From an uncultured Flaviramulus sp. (GTDB lineage Bacteria; Bacteroidota; Bacteroidia; Flavobacteriales; Flavobacteriaceae), in assembly GCA_947495125.1 (NCBI GenBank), contig CANLXL010000009.1, positions 62,001 through 126,000 of the forward strand: 64,000 nucleotides of DNA, written 5' to 3'. The notes beneath the pieces are model-generated. The model saw only the letters and a program-made list of their open reading frames with translations. It did no database searches and was not told the DNA's origin. Shown here piece by piece: positions 54,520 through 64,000 of this stretch. The translations under genes and the position numbers were made by a program. The number at the start of each line of letters is the position of its first letter. Position 1 is the stretch's first letter.

Positions 54520-55710
54520 ATGAATTTACACGAATATCAAGGTAAAGAAATATTAAACAGTTTTGGTGTACGCATCCAACGAGGTATTGTTGCCCAAAAT
54601 GCACATGAAGCAGTAGCAGCTGCAAAGCAATTAACAGCCGAAACAGGAACAGGTTGGCATGTTATAAAGGCTCAGGTTCATGCCGGTGGAAGAGGAAAAG
54701 GAGGTGGTGTAAAACTTGCCAAAAATCTAAAGGAAGTTGAAGATATCGCCGGGCAAATTATTGGGATGAACTTAATAACACCTCAAACTTCTGCTGAAGG
54801 CAAGAAAGTGCATCAGGTTTTGATTGCTGAAGATGTTTATTATCCGGGAGAAAGTGAAACGAGCGAGTTTTATGTGTCTGTTTTATTGAACAGAGCTACA
54901 GGAAGAAATATGATCATGTATTCGACCGAAGGTGGTATGGATATTGAAACGGTTGCCGAGGAAACACCGCATTTAATATTTACCGAAGAGATTGACCCAT
55001 CAGTCGGGTTAATGCCGTTTCAGGCTAGACGTGTAGCTTTTAATTTAGGATTATCCGGTTTGGCATTCAAAGAAATGACAAAATTTGTGACGAACCTTTA
55101 TACGGCTTATGTAAAATCTGATTCTTCATTATTTGAAATTAACCCGGTTTTAAAAACAAGCGATAATAAAATAATGGCCGTTGATGCTAAAGTCACTATC
55201 GACGATAATGCATTATACAGACATAAAAATTATGTTGATTTACGTGATGTTCGTGAAGAAAGTGCCATAGAAGTTGAAGCCGGAGAACTGGGCTTAAACT
55301 ATGTTGATTTAGATGGAAATGTCGGGTGTATGGTTAACGGAGCTGGATTAGCTATGGCAACCATGGATTTAATAAAGCAGGCAGGAGGAGAGCCCGCCAA
55401 CTTTTTGGATGTTGGAGGTACAGCAGATGCTGCTCGCGTTGAAGCGGCGTTTAGAATTATTTTAAAAGATCCTGAGGTAAAAGCTATTTTAATCAACATT
55501 TTTGGCGGTATTGTCCGTTGTGATCGTGTGGCCCAAGGTGTTATAGATGCTTATAAGAATATGGGGAACATTAATGTTCCTATTATTGTCCGTTTACAAG
55601 GAACCAATGCAGATATCGCCAAACAGCTTATTGATGATTCCGGGCTTGATGTTTTAAGTGCTACAGAATTCCAGGAAGCTGCAGATAAAGTACAACAGGT
55701 TCTAGCATAA
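54520..55710 (+). CDS. sucC: Succinyl-CoA ligase beta subunit
   Basis: 396 residues, citrate-cycle enzyme making ATP or GTP from succinyl-CoA with SucD. The N-terminal ATP-grasp domain ([32 protein letters not shown]) and the C-terminal CoA-ligase domain ([35 protein letters not shown]) are complete. sucD is not adjacent, which is common in Bacteroidota. Ends in a bidirectional terminator. Confidence 0.97.
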   Translation: MNLHEYQGKEILNSFGVRIQRGIVAQNAHEAVAAAKQLTAETGTGWHVIKAQVHAGGRGKGGGVKLAKNLKEVEDIAGQIIGMNLITPQTSAEGKKVHQVLIAEDVYYPGESETSEFYVSVLLNRATGRNMIMYSTEGGMDIETVAEETPHLIFTEEIDPSVGLMPFQARRVAFNLGLSGLAFKEMTKFVTNLYTAYVKSDSSLFEINPVLKTSDNKIMAVDAKVTIDDNALYRHKNYVDLRDVREESAIEVEAGELGLNYVDLDGNVGCMVNGAGLAMATMDLIKQAGGEPANFLDVGGTADAARVEAAFRIILKDPEVKAILINIFGGIVRCDRVAQGVIDAYKNMGNINVPIIVRLQGTNADIAKQLIDDSGLDVLSATEFQEAADKVQQVLA

Positions 55711-55754
55711 ATTTTGTGATATTAATATTGATTTGATATCTCTATATAGACTTT

Positions 55755-55785
55755 AAAAGAGCAACTTTATACTAGTTGCTCTTTT
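55755..55785. terminator. Bidirectional terminator overlapping the YehS-like gene end
   Basis: AAAAGAGCAACT (55755-55766) pairs with AGTTGCTCTTTT (55774-55785), loop TTATACT, followed by more T's on the plus strand. The right arm lies inside the last codons of the leftward gene, so coding and termination share sequence. Confidence 0.85.
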
Positions 55786-56029
55786 TTTTGGTTTTGTTTT
55801 CTGCTTTTTTTGGCATTGGTCCACGTAAATGAATCACCAATCCGTTTAAAAAGTTTCTTAAAATTTGATCTCCGCATTCCATATATTTTGGATGATCTTC
55901 CTTTCTAAAAAACGCACCCAATTCACTTTTAGAAATTCTAAAATCTACGAGTTCTAGAATTTTTACAATGTCATCATCTCGTAATTTTAAGGCTACTCTT
56001 AATTTTTTAAATATATCGTTATTTGTCAT
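55772..56029 (-). CDS. DUF1456 (YehS-like) protein, single repeat
   Basis: 85 residues from ATG 56029 (TNNDIFKKLRVALKLRDDDI); the extension to 56065 does not match the family. YehS proteins of E. coli have two DUF1456 units; here only one is present (LKLRDDDIVKILELVDF, SKSELGAFFRKEDHPKY), then a Lys-rich tail. Function is not known. The last codons form one arm of the terminator shared with sucC. Confidence 0.82.
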   Translation of the reverse strand: MTNNDIFKKLRVALKLRDDDIVKILELVDFRISKSELGAFFRKEDHPKYMECGDQILRNFLNGLVIHLRGPMPKKAENKTKKKSN

Positions 56030-56396
56030 AGATTGATTACTAAGTTTAGTTATAATATTATTCAAATAAATGATCGCTAAATATGATTTTCTAGCGTTTT
56101 TAGAATTTTTATAAAGATACCTTATTTCTTTATTTTATTATAAAAAACATTAAAACGAAAAATCAATTATAAAATACTTATAATCAGACTTTTAAGATAC
56201 AATTTTTAATTTAAAAGAACCTTTATAGCTCGTGTTTCTGCAAAAAAATCGGATGTAAATTCATCTAACTCTTGATGAAATAAATGAAATTTACGATAAA
56301 ATACGTACCTCTTTTCGATAAGTTACATTATATCTACGATTATAAAAGAAGGGTTATGTTGTACCTTTATACTATAAATTAATTAATCCCCTAAGA
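56030..56396. other. 367-base AT-rich gap
   Basis: No coding frame, repeat or well-formed hairpin seen. Near its right end TACCTTTA (about 56359-56366) is one base off the TAnnTTTG element and may serve the TerB-like gene. Confidence 0.45.
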
Positions 56397-56804
56397 ATGA
56401 TTAATAGAGTAGAAAAATTGAGCCTTTTATCTGAAATGATCGCATTTGCGAAATATGATAAAGACATAAAAAATATAGAATATAATTTTTTATTAGGTGT
56501 TGCGAAACAGCTTGAAATATCTCGCGAAGATTTCGATTACTTAATAGAACACCCTGTAACATACACACATTTAAAGTCTCATAGCGAGCGTATTGTTCAG
56601 TTTCATAGACTGGTTTTATTGATGAATATTGAAGATTCCAATGAAAACTCGTCATCAGGTGTTATAAAACTTTATAATTTTGGATTGCGTATGGGACTGA
56701 GTCATGAGTCCATCACAAAGGTTTTATATTTAATGGAAAGTTTTCCTAATAAAATAGTACCCCCAGATGTGTTGATAGATATCTTTAAAACACAATACAA
56801 TTAA
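56397..56804 (+). CDS. TerB-like small helical protein
   Basis: 135 residues, all-helical. The region LSLLSEMIAFAKYDKDIKNI and YNFLLGVAKQLEISREDFDYL fits the TerB-type fold, whose acidic helices bind metal in tellurite-resistance proteins; no ter genes are near, so resistance is not implied. It is often next to uvrB in flavobacteria and has been wrongly labelled by that neighbour. Converges on uvrB. Confidence 0.7.
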   Translation: MINRVEKLSLLSEMIAFAKYDKDIKNIEYNFLLGVAKQLEISREDFDYLIEHPVTYTHLKSHSERIVQFHRLVLLMNIEDSNENSSSGVIKLYNFGLRMGLSHESITKVLYLMESFPNKIVPPDVLIDIFKTQYN

Positions 56805-56844
56805 TTTTTTTGCTAAGATTTTTATTGTGTTGACCATGAGGTTA

Positions 56845-56880
56845 TAGAAAAGCTGAAAGTTTAAACTTTCAGCTTTTCTA
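56845..56880. terminator. Palindromic terminator overlapping the uvrB 3' end
   Basis: TAGAAAAGCTGAAAGTTT (56845-56862) is followed by its exact reverse complement (56863-56880). With a six-base loop the stem is 15 bp. The right half encodes the last codons of uvrB. It serves both convergent genes. Confidence 0.8.
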
Positions 56881-58864
56881 GTTTTGATTGGTAGCCTTTT
56901 ATTTCGTCGCGCAGTTTCGCTGCGATTATAAAGTCTAATGCCTTAGCAGCATCTTCCATAAGTTTTCGCTTTTCGCGAATTTTCTTTTCTAATTCTGGTT
57001 TGCTCAAATAGTCGCTTTCAGGCTCCGCGGCTTTTAGGGCCTCCAATGCATAGCTATACGTACTTACTGAGTTTTTCGCTAAAGCATTGTCTAAACTTTT
57101 ATTTAATGCTTTAGGCGTTATATTATGTTTGGTGTTATAGGCAATTTGTTTCTCACGTCGATATTCGGTTTCATCAATAGTTTTTTGCATGCTTTTCGTT
57201 ATTTTATCGGCATACATAATGGCTTTTCCATTTAAGTTCCTCGCAGCTCTACCCACAGTTTGTGTCAAAGATCTTGCGGATCGTAAAAATCCTTCTTTGT
57301 CAGCATCTAAAATGGCTACCAGCGATACTTCCGGGAGGTCAAGTCCTTCTCTTAAAAGGTTCACGCCAACCAAAACATCAAATAAGCCTTTACGTAGGTC
57401 TTGCATAATTTCTACACGCTCCAAGGTATCTACATCGCTATGAATATAGCGACACCGTATTTGAATGCGATCCAGATATTTCGTTAATTCTTCAGCCATA
57501 CGTTTGGTAAGCGTGGTAACCAATGTACGCTCATCTTTTTCAACGCGAAGTTGAATTTCTTCTATCAAATCATCAATTTGATTTAGGCTTGGACGAATTT
57601 CAATAACTGGATCGAGTAATCCGGTAGGTCTGATGATTTGCTCTACATAAATACCATCAGTTTTATGAAGCTCATAATCCGCCGGTGTTGCGCTAACATA
57701 AATAACCTGATTTTGAAGCGCTTCAAATTCTTCAAATTTAAGGGGTCTGTTATCCATAGCGGCCGGTAGTCTGAAGCCATATTCTACCAAGTTTTCTTTC
57801 CGACTTCTATCCCCGCCATACATGGCATGCACTTGAGAAATTGTAACATGGCTTTCATCGACAACCATTAAAAAATCATTAGGAAAATAATCTAATAAAC
57901 AAAAAGGGCGGGTTCCTGGTAAACGACCATCTAAATATCTAGAGTAATTTTCTATGCCTGAGCAATACCCTAATTCACGTATCATTTCCAAATCGAATTC
58001 TGTACGCTCTTTAAGTCGTTTTGCTTCTAAATGTTTACCAATATCTTTGAAATAATCGTGTTGTTTTACCAAATCATCCTGAATGTCTTTTATGGCACCT
58101 TGAAGAACTTCGGGAGATGTTACAAACATATTTGCAGGATAAATATTCAGTCTATCATATTTTTCGATAACTGCATTCGTTTGAATGTCGAAGGATTCAA
58201 TATCCTCAATTTCGTCACCAAAAAAGTGAATTCTAAAAGCGTCGTCGGCGTAACTAGGAAAGATATCAACAGTATCTCCTTTAATTCTGAAATTACCATG
58301 GTTAAATTCGCCTTCTGTTCGTGAATATAAACTCTGTACTAACAGATGCAATAATTTTGTTCTTGAAATAACTTGATCGCGCTGAAGTGAAATTACATTT
58401 TTCTGAAATTCGACAGGATTCCCAATACCATATAAGCAGGACACCGAAGCGACAACAATAACATCACGACGTCCCGAAAGTAGGGAAGAAGTGGTACTTA
58501 AACGCATTTTCTCAATTTCCTCATTAATAGATAAATCCTTTTCTATATAAACCCCGGAAACCGGAATGTAGGCCTCCGGTTGATAATAGTCATAATAGGA
58601 CACAAAATACTCAACAGCGTTTTCAGGAAAAAACTGCTTGAATTCAGAATATAGTTGAGCTGCAAGCGTTTTATTATGAGCTAAAACTAAGGTAGGCCTC
58701 TTGACCTCTTTGATAACATTAGCTACTGTGAATGTTTTTCCAGAACCCGTAACTCCAAGTAGCGTTTGGTATTTCTCATTAGAATTTATACCGTCAACAA
58801 GTTGTTTAATGGCTTGAGGTTGGTCTCCTGTAGGACTAAACTCTGATTCAATTTTAAATTGCAT
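56861..58864 (-). CDS. uvrB: Excinuclease ABC subunit B
   Basis: 667 residues, the damage-verifying helicase subunit of nucleotide excision repair. Walker A GVTGSGKTFTVANV (about 38-51), the beta-hairpin region YYDYYQPEAYIP, DESHVTISQ (Walker B), motif VGVNLLREGLDLPEV and QTVGRAARN, and a C-terminal UVR domain (ELEKKIREKRKLMEDAAKAL) are all present. A minus-strand TAATTTTG lies only five bases before the ATG and could be its -7 element. The gene ends inside the terminator palindrome. Confidence 0.97.
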   Translation of the reverse strand: MQFKIESEFSPTGDQPQAIKQLVDGINSNEKYQTLLGVTGSGKTFTVANVIKEVKRPTLVLAHNKTLAAQLYSEFKQFFPENAVEYFVSYYDYYQPEAYIPVSGVYIEKDLSINEEIEKMRLSTTSSLLSGRRDVIVVASVSCLYGIGNPVEFQKNVISLQRDQVISRTKLLHLLVQSLYSRTEGEFNHGNFRIKGDTVDIFPSYADDAFRIHFFGDEIEDIESFDIQTNAVIEKYDRLNIYPANMFVTSPEVLQGAIKDIQDDLVKQHDYFKDIGKHLEAKRLKERTEFDLEMIRELGYCSGIENYSRYLDGRLPGTRPFCLLDYFPNDFLMVVDESHVTISQVHAMYGGDRSRKENLVEYGFRLPAAMDNRPLKFEEFEALQNQVIYVSATPADYELHKTDGIYVEQIIRPTGLLDPVIEIRPSLNQIDDLIEEIQLRVEKDERTLVTTLTKRMAEELTKYLDRIQIRCRYIHSDVDTLERVEIMQDLRKGLFDVLVGVNLLREGLDLPEVSLVAILDADKEGFLRSARSLTQTVGRAARNLNGKAIMYADKITKSMQKTIDETEYRREKQIAYNTKHNITPKALNKSLDNALAKNSVSTYSYALEALKAAEPESDYLSKPELEKKIREKRKLMEDAAKALDFIIAAKLRDEIKGYQSKLEKLKV

Positions 58865-58888
58865 TTAGCAAAATTACATAAATATGTG

Positions 58889-61800
58889 TTATCTTTTTAA
58901 GGTAAAATGCCCCATAAATTGTCTGCCATCTTCGAGTAGGACTTTAAACCAGTAATCGTCGGTATTTAAGCGTTGATTATTATAAGTGCCATCCCATCCT
59001 GGCGATGCAGGATTTATTTGTTTAAGGAGTTTTCCATAGCGATCAAAAATATAGATGTTGCTATTGGGTTGAAACTGGGCGTTAACCCCTTTGATTTGCC
59101 ATAAATCATTACTACCATCATTATTTGGCGTAAAGAATTTAGGATATCCAATTACCGAAATTTCAAGGGGAGCGGTACCACACCCGTTTTTATCCCTCAC
59201 AAAAATCGTATAAAACCCCGCTTTTACATGGTCGAAAAAGGGTTCATCCTGATAAATGGGAAAGGTTTCGTCCATGGCTGTTAAGGCGTACTCATAATCG
59301 CCAAGACCAAGATTATTGGGGTTAATGGTTACCGAATTTTGTTCGGAAATATCTACAATGCTTACATCATCTAAAGTTATGGTTGCCAATTCAGAAGCAT
59401 TTACAAAAATTTCTCTTGTTCTTGAACAGCCCGTACCATCGGTTTTAGTTAATGTAATATGATATGTTCCTGGAGCAGACACAGTGATCTCTCTTGTGTT
59501 AGACACAAATTGATTGGTTATAGACCCATCTAAGCTGGTAAATAACCATTGGTAATTAAAATCTTCTGTAAAATCGGCTTCAAAAGGTTCCAGGTCCAAT
59601 GTAAATTCAGGATCTGAAGAGCACACAATTTGAGGAGTATTCACCGTAAATTCCGGTAGGGAGTTTACAATAAGGTCGAAAGTTGTGGTCGCGCTACAAT
59701 TTGAATTATCGGGATTTACAAGATCTATAATAATAGTTTGAGTTTCTGACAATAAAGAACTTGGTAAAGAGGAATTCCGAGTTATGATGTTACCTTGCTC
59801 ATCTGTGTAGGTATAAAATACATCCATATTTTGTCCTTGCAAGACATCATCTTCGACCGTCGATAGATTAAAGGTATACCGTCCATCATCATCATCATCA
59901 TCTCCGGCATCACCATCACAAACTATTATAGAAGAAACCGGATTCGCAATAGGTTGCTCATCAACAATAAAATCCAGCGTTGTTTCCTTAGAACAAGGGC
60001 CATCGGGGTCGTTAGTGGTGTTATTGGTAATACGAACGGTAACGCTTTGACTTGCGGTTAAAAATGGATTAGGTAACGTGTTAGCAATTATAGGGGTTAT
60101 ACCATCACTATCCAGATAGGTGTATTCCACGGTAACATCTGCCAGAGTTTGTCCATTAAGGATGTTGGCTTCAATCTGTGAGGTGTCGAATGGATATGTT
60201 ATGACAGCGTCAGTAGTATCGAAATCACATTGCCTGTCAATATTTACCGGATTGGCTATAGGCAGCGCTTCAGTATGTAACGTGATATGCGCACCAAGTC
60301 CTAAACAGTCGTTAACGATATCGCTATCTATTCTGATAAAAATCTGTTGGGTTCCCGGATACCCTATGTTTCTGTAGTTAGAAGGATCAACGATTTCATT
60401 AATTTCGGCCAATGCATCCGCTTCGTTTCTGTAATATCTTGGAGGTAAGGGGCTTTGCCCGGAAGGTATAAGAGCTAAGACCTCAGTAGTTACGCTACTA
60501 AAATCAAATGTAGTAATACCATCTCTGTCATCATTGTTGAGATTATCATTTCCATTGACATCTAAAAAATCATCACATTCATAAAAGACTCTTTGAAATG
60601 TACTTGGAATCGCCGTTGTGGAAACGTTTAATTGAACTTCAGAAACACTGGCACATCCTGCTGCAGTTTCGACTCTGGCCCAGACCGTATCTGAGCTTAT
60701 CGTAGCATTCGTATAGGTTGTATCGTTTGATATATAATCCGGACTCGTAATATCTCCGGATACTGCGCCTGCCTGAGTTAAAAAATAATAAAAAGTTTCG
60801 TTGGCCGCATTAACAGATATCTTGTTGTTCGCTTCTGTAAGGTTAAAGGCACTAAAGCCAGAGGTTGTGGGGTCATCATCATCGCATTGTACTAAAATAA
60901 CAGGGGTCGTTATAATTGGTAAGGGGTTCACTGTTAAATTGGCCACGTCGGAATATAAACCGCAGGAATTTCCAGTTAGGTTCAAAAATACGCGATATTG
61001 AAAGGTGTCATAGGACAGGGGTGTTGTTGTAAGTGATAAATTGCTGGTTGTGGTGCCACTGTAAATGGCGTCATCGACAAGCGCAGTCCAATTAGTACCA
61101 TCGGTACTAACTTCCCATTGATAGGTGTCTGCTGACGAAGATATTACGGAAATAATAGTATCTGAGTCTTCACACACTATAGTGTTTAATGGTTGGTTTG
61201 CTATTGTAATAGGAGCAGCTACTAAGTAATTAGGGTGAGGAATCGTATACCCGTCACTTGCATTGTTAACCAGCCCTAAGCCATCAACGGTGACCATATT
61301 GTCCCCAAGGAGATCATCCACATTACCATCTGAAAAACCAGCCTCAATAACATCACTACAGCTATCACCATCTGAGTCTAAATCTAAATAGCTGAATATG
61401 AGGTCGCCATCAGAATCATTAAGCGTATAACCAATTATTCCGCTGTCAGGAATCGTTTCAGCGGCATCCGCCCACCCGTTAGTTCCATAAGTTGGTCCAT
61501 CTTCTATACCATTTAAATCGGTATCCGATAATAAACCTAATTGGTTGGTTTCAATCAGATCGTAAATCCCATCATTGTCGCTATCTAAATCATAAACATC
61601 AACAACACCATCAGTATCGGTATCTATGGGTAAAGCTGTAATATCATAAACATCATCTAATCCATTAGAATCGGCATCTACACCTGATAATGCGATTAAT
61701 ATTCCTTGATTTTCAACAAAATCCGATATGCCATCGTTATCGCTATCTAAGTCTAATGCATCTTTAATACCGTCTAAATCATTATCTTTTTTAAAACAGG

Positions 61801-64000
61801 TTAAGGATAAATTACCATTAAATGTTGAGGCATTATTTATATTGCCTAGTTTATGAACAAAAGCAAATCCATCAACTTGATTCGCGAAAAAACCATAGGG
61901 AGTATTACCAGTGGGTAATGGATTTATTCTAAAATGAATTTCAGATCCTGAAATCAATGTGACACCGGATTCAAAGATGCCATCAAAATTTGAATCTACG
62001 AGTAAGCGGTCGTCAGGGTCTACCAATGTTATGTTTTTATTGACCGGCAGAATTTTAGCAATAAAGAATTCACCATCTGTTGAAATATGTGATATCGAAG
62101 CATGTTCTGAAAATTTCACATTGACAGATTCTGTGAAGGTAACCGAATAATCACTTTCTGCACTATTGGCGGGTAGCACAATACTTGTAAAGTCACCTCC
62201 GACATTCCCTGATATACTATTTGCTGAATTATTACCAGAACTATTATTTTGTGTCAAGGATGCAGAGGTTATTAAGTTATCTATCGAGCCATCCTGGAAC
62301 CTTAACTGTGGCGAATTAGTGTTAGATAGGTTGATGGTTACATCACCTCTTGATTCTGTGCAATTGAGAATACCATCATTATCATTGTCGATATCTATAT
62401 TATCGATAATTCCATCATTATCTGTATCATCTGGACAAATACTAACTGGTACTTCAACAGATTCTAAGGTTTCCCCGGTGCACGTAATAATTCCTACTAA
62501 TTTATATCTGGCAGGTATAGTTGGTGTAATTGAAGGGACGTTTGAAGCCAGTAGTTGAAAACCGGAGCCATCATCATAATACCATTCATAACTATCAAAA
62601 TTTTGTGCATTGGCAGCTTCAAGTGTAATGTTAGGGATACAATTACCCAGTGTTGCAAATTGCGCATCAAAATTAATTTCCGGAACGGTTGGAAAACCGG
62701 AATAAAAGCTCCCCGAGGTTGCTACACCATTAAAATTAAAATAGGCACAATATAATTCATCTGTGCTTTGCACGGAAATATTTCCGAAAAGTCCGGTGAC
62801 TTTATAGGTGACATAGTTTGGGTTTCCATCAACATTACTTGGTCCTATGGTACTGAAACTTGAAAGGGGTGTATTATTAATCGTTACCGTAGCTCCAACT
62901 TTGGTGACTATAGAAACTCCACCATTATATGTGGTAAAACCAATACGTTCTATATTGGCAATATTATCGAGGTCGCCACGGGCTTCACAGCTCAATGGCG
63001 GTACAAAAAACATCCCTTGGTTAGCTTCATTATTTGTTGCACCAACGCCTTGATAGGCAAAAACATCTTCAGAGGTTTCTACGTACATATTGCCACTCGC
63101 ATTATACTCATTTCCTTCTATTAAATAATAATCTCCCGCATTGATCGTAGTAACAGAAGGGGTTCCATTAATACTTATGGTTGTGTTGTTGGAATGGGCA
63201 ACAATTAAAATATTTTCCCACCCGTTTTCGCCATCGCCTTTCACGAAAATATATTCTTTACCCACCTTGTCCAAGCCTACAATTTGATCCAGTCCATAAT
63301 CTCTACTCGGGCCATTATGAAAACTTCCATTTGCCGATCCACAATTGACTACAATATTTTTATCTGAACTTACCAAACAACCAATAAGCCCATCTCTATT
63401 GGCCACACTAAAAGCACTATTCGTAGCAATAGTATAGCTTTCACCTTTGTTCAGAGCTACATTTATAGGTGTTGTACCCGAATAGTTTTTTATATTTAAC
63501 CCGCCAGGCAGATCACTAAAATTTACTTGTGTGTTATCTTCTGTGGCCATGACCGACACAAAATTCAGGTAGTTATCTTGTGGATTTTGGTTTGTGTAAG
63601 TACCAACTCTAAATGTTGTTCCTAAAGCAGATAAGCCTTTACTTACCAAAGCTCCTGCCTGAGCTCCACCACCGGCTTCCATTCTTACCGAAACATAAAT
63701 GGCCCCCTCAGCTTCTATAATATAGCCTTTGTCGTTTACAACCGTACTTGTTTGGCTGGAGGAGATAAATAATTGTCCGTTGCCACTGCCAATAAAAACC
63801 TCTCTAGGATTTGTATTAGAGACAATTCCGGTTATATAACTTGTAATGGGTTGTCCAACTGGTTTTATGGTGTAAGGGATATCGGAGTTGCTTGGTGTGG
63901 ATAAATAAATGTATTGATCTTCAGGGTTTGCATTACCAAATTCAGCACTTGTGAGCGGTGGGATATAATGTGTTTTGCTTAATTGAGCAAAACCATTAAT
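58889..64000 (-). CDS. Giant T9SS type B secreted protein, IgGFc-binding-like (5' end missing)
   Basis: The frame stays open to the right edge, so at least 1,703 residues are visible and the start is outside; no internal methionine is a credible start. From the N-side: an IgGFc-binding-like region (TTFRVGTYTNQNPQDNYLNF, GPSRDYGLDQIVGLDKVGKE), thrombospondin type 3 calcium repeats (DDTDNDGIIDNIDIDNDNDG near 62430; LDLDSDNDGISDF near 61740; DVYDLDSDNDGIYDL near 61570), several Ig-like modules of about 100 residues with VCDGD and QCD starts, and a CHU_C-type sorting domain (FFTPNNDGSNDLW to FTLKR). It should be exported by the type IX system and be surface-held or released; adhesion is likely. 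Confidence 0.92.
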   Translation of the reverse strand: MNGFAQLSKTHYIPPLTSAEFGNANPEDQYIYLSTPSNSDIPYTIKPVGQPITSYITGIVSNTNPREVFIGSGNGQLFISSSQTSTVVNDKGYIIEAEGAIYVSVRMEAGGGAQAGALVSKGLSALGTTFRVGTYTNQNPQDNYLNFVSVMATEDNTQVNFSDLPGGLNIKNYSGTTPINVALNKGESYTIATNSAFSVANRDGLIGCLVSSDKNIVVNCGSANGSFHNGPSRDYGLDQIVGLDKVGKEYIFVKGDGENGWENILIVAHSNNTTISINGTPSVTTINAGDYYLIEGNEYNASGNMYVETSEDVFAYQGVGATNNEANQGMFFVPPLSCEARGDLDNIANIERIGFTTYNGGVSIVTKVGATVTINNTPLSSFSTIGPSNVDGNPNYVTYKVTGLFGNISVQSTDELYCAYFNFNGVATSGSFYSGFPTVPEINFDAQFATLGNCIPNITLEAANAQNFDSYEWYYDDGSGFQLLASNVPSITPTIPARYKLVGIITCTGETLESVEVPVSICPDDTDNDGIIDNIDIDNDNDGILNCTESRGDVTINLSNTNSPQLRFQDGSIDNLITSASLTQNNSSGNNSANSISGNVGGDFTSIVLPANSAESDYSVTFTESVNVKFSEHASISHISTDGEFFIAKILPVNKNITLVDPDDRLLVDSNFDGIFESGVTLISGSEIHFRINPLPTGNTPYGFFANQVDGFAFVHKLGNINNASTFNGNLSLTCFKKDNDLDGIKDALDLDSDNDGISDFVENQGILIALSGVDADSNGLDDVYDITALPIDTDTDGVVDVYDLDSDNDGIYDLIETNQLGLLSDTDLNGIEDGPTYGTNGWADAAETIPDSGIIGYTLNDSDGDLIFSYLDLDSDGDSCSDVIEAGFSDGNVDDLLGDNMVTVDGLGLVNNASDGYTIPHPNYLVAAPITIANQPLNTIVCEDSDTIISVISSSADTYQWEVSTDGTNWTALVDDAIYSGTTTSNLSLTTTPLSYDTFQYRVFLNLTGNSCGLYSDVANLTVNPLPIITTPVILVQCDDDDPTTSGFSAFNLTEANNKISVNAANETFYYFLTQAGAVSGDITSPDYISNDTTYTNATISSDTVWARVETAAGCASVSEVQLNVSTTAIPSTFQRVFYECDDFLDVNGNDNLNNDDRDGITTFDFSSVTTEVLALIPSGQSPLPPRYYRNEADALAEINEIVDPSNYRNIGYPGTQQIFIRIDSDIVNDCLGLGAHITLHTEALPIANPVNIDRQCDFDTTDAVITYPFDTSQIEANILNGQTLADVTVEYTYLDSDGITPIIANTLPNPFLTASQSVTVRITNNTTNDPDGPCSKETTLDFIVDEQPIANPVSSIIVCDGDAGDDDDDDGRYTFNLSTVEDDVLQGQNMDVFYTYTDEQGNIITRNSSLPSSLLSETQTIIIDLVNPDNSNCSATTTFDLIVNSLPEFTVNTPQIVCSSDPEFTLDLEPFEADFTEDFNYQWLFTSLDGSITNQFVSNTREITVSAPGTYHITLTKTDGTGCSRTREIFVNASELATITLDDVSIVDISEQNSVTINPNNLGLGDYEYALTAMDETFPIYQDEPFFDHVKAGFYTIFVRDKNGCGTAPLEISVIGYPKFFTPNNDGSNDLWQIKGVNAQFQPNSNIYIFDRYGKLLKQINPASPGWDGTYNNQRLNTDDYWFKVLLEDGRQFMGHFTLKR

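Noticed and set aside
56397-56804. Tellurite-resistance locus
   Set aside because: Only a TerB-like fold is suggested; no terC, terD or terZ genes are in the window.
61500-62450. Repeated DNA segments in the giant gene as mobile or phase-variable repeats
   Set aside because: They encode the degenerate thrombospondin type 3 and Ig-like protein repeats and are not identical at DNA level.
62166-62558. Rightward frame of 130 codons inside the giant T9SS gene
   Set aside because: Antisense to Ser/Asp-rich repeats; such frames are common opposite this composition.

Overview
The window is a stretch of a low-GC chromosome from a marine-type Flavobacteriaceae bacterium (phylum Bacteroidota). The evidence is the gene content (a CHU_C/T9SS type B secreted giant protein, CarboxypepD-plug TonB receptor, BatA-type VWA protein, DUF6146 and DUF6787 proteins, the parE-parC pair, the LuxC-like acyl-CoA reductase next to a dicluster ferredoxin and serC-serA) and the promoters, which repeatedly show the Bacteroidota -7 element TAnnTTTG instead of a TATAAT box. 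I see no rRNA, tRNA, CRISPR array, insertion sequence or prophage. Most of the window is ordinary core genome.

Layout. 1-1570: the start of a lipoprotein gene cut by the left edge, divergent from a LacI-family regulator, with a clear LacI-type operator lying on the lipoprotein promoter. 1590-6834: a leftward group of membrane VWA protein, dihydroorotase-like protein without its metal ligands, small membrane protein and esterase, preceded by a glycosyltransferase. 7023-12550: exported M61 and S10 peptidases, a TIGR02757 protein and an exported Gfo/Idh oxidoreductase. 12574-14333: LolD-like ATPase, folE and a small membrane protein. 14560-17561: a probable metal-uptake operon (His/Asp-rich TonB receptor plus two small proteins). 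17599-22940: small conserved proteins, serine synthesis (serC, serA), acyl-CoA reductase and ferredoxin, with several DNA repeats around serA. 23098-27201: Crp-like regulator, two fatty-acid-hydroxylase/sterol-desaturase proteins flanking an M43 protease and a METTL7-like methyltransferase. 27287-35520: ychF, SRPBCC, EamA, parE-parC and a membrane-anchored phosphatase-like protein. 35581-42916: YceI, grpE-dnaJ, an ABC-2 exporter, MscS and a sigma-54-type activator without a DNA-binding domain. 43005-47902: exported coiled-coil protein, flavodoxin-fold reductase, PPK2, M28 peptidase, DinB-like protein. 48048-51710: a three-gene membrane O-acylation cassette. 52026-58864: third sterol-desaturase protein, lysA, sucC, YehS-like and TerB-like small proteins, uvrB. 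58889-64000: the C-terminal 1,700 residues of a huge T9SS-secreted IgGFc-binding-like protein, its start beyond the right edge.

The points most worth following are: the operator/promoter overlap at the left edge; the METTL7-like methyltransferase with its sterol-desaturase neighbours; a possible small RNA or tandem terminator behind dnaJ; the His/Asp-rich TonB receptor operon; the dihydroorotase-like protein with lost ligands; and the membrane acylation cassette. No wholly new multi-gene system is evident; several loci are under-described rather than exotic. All functional calls rest on motif recognition from the sequence, without database searches.
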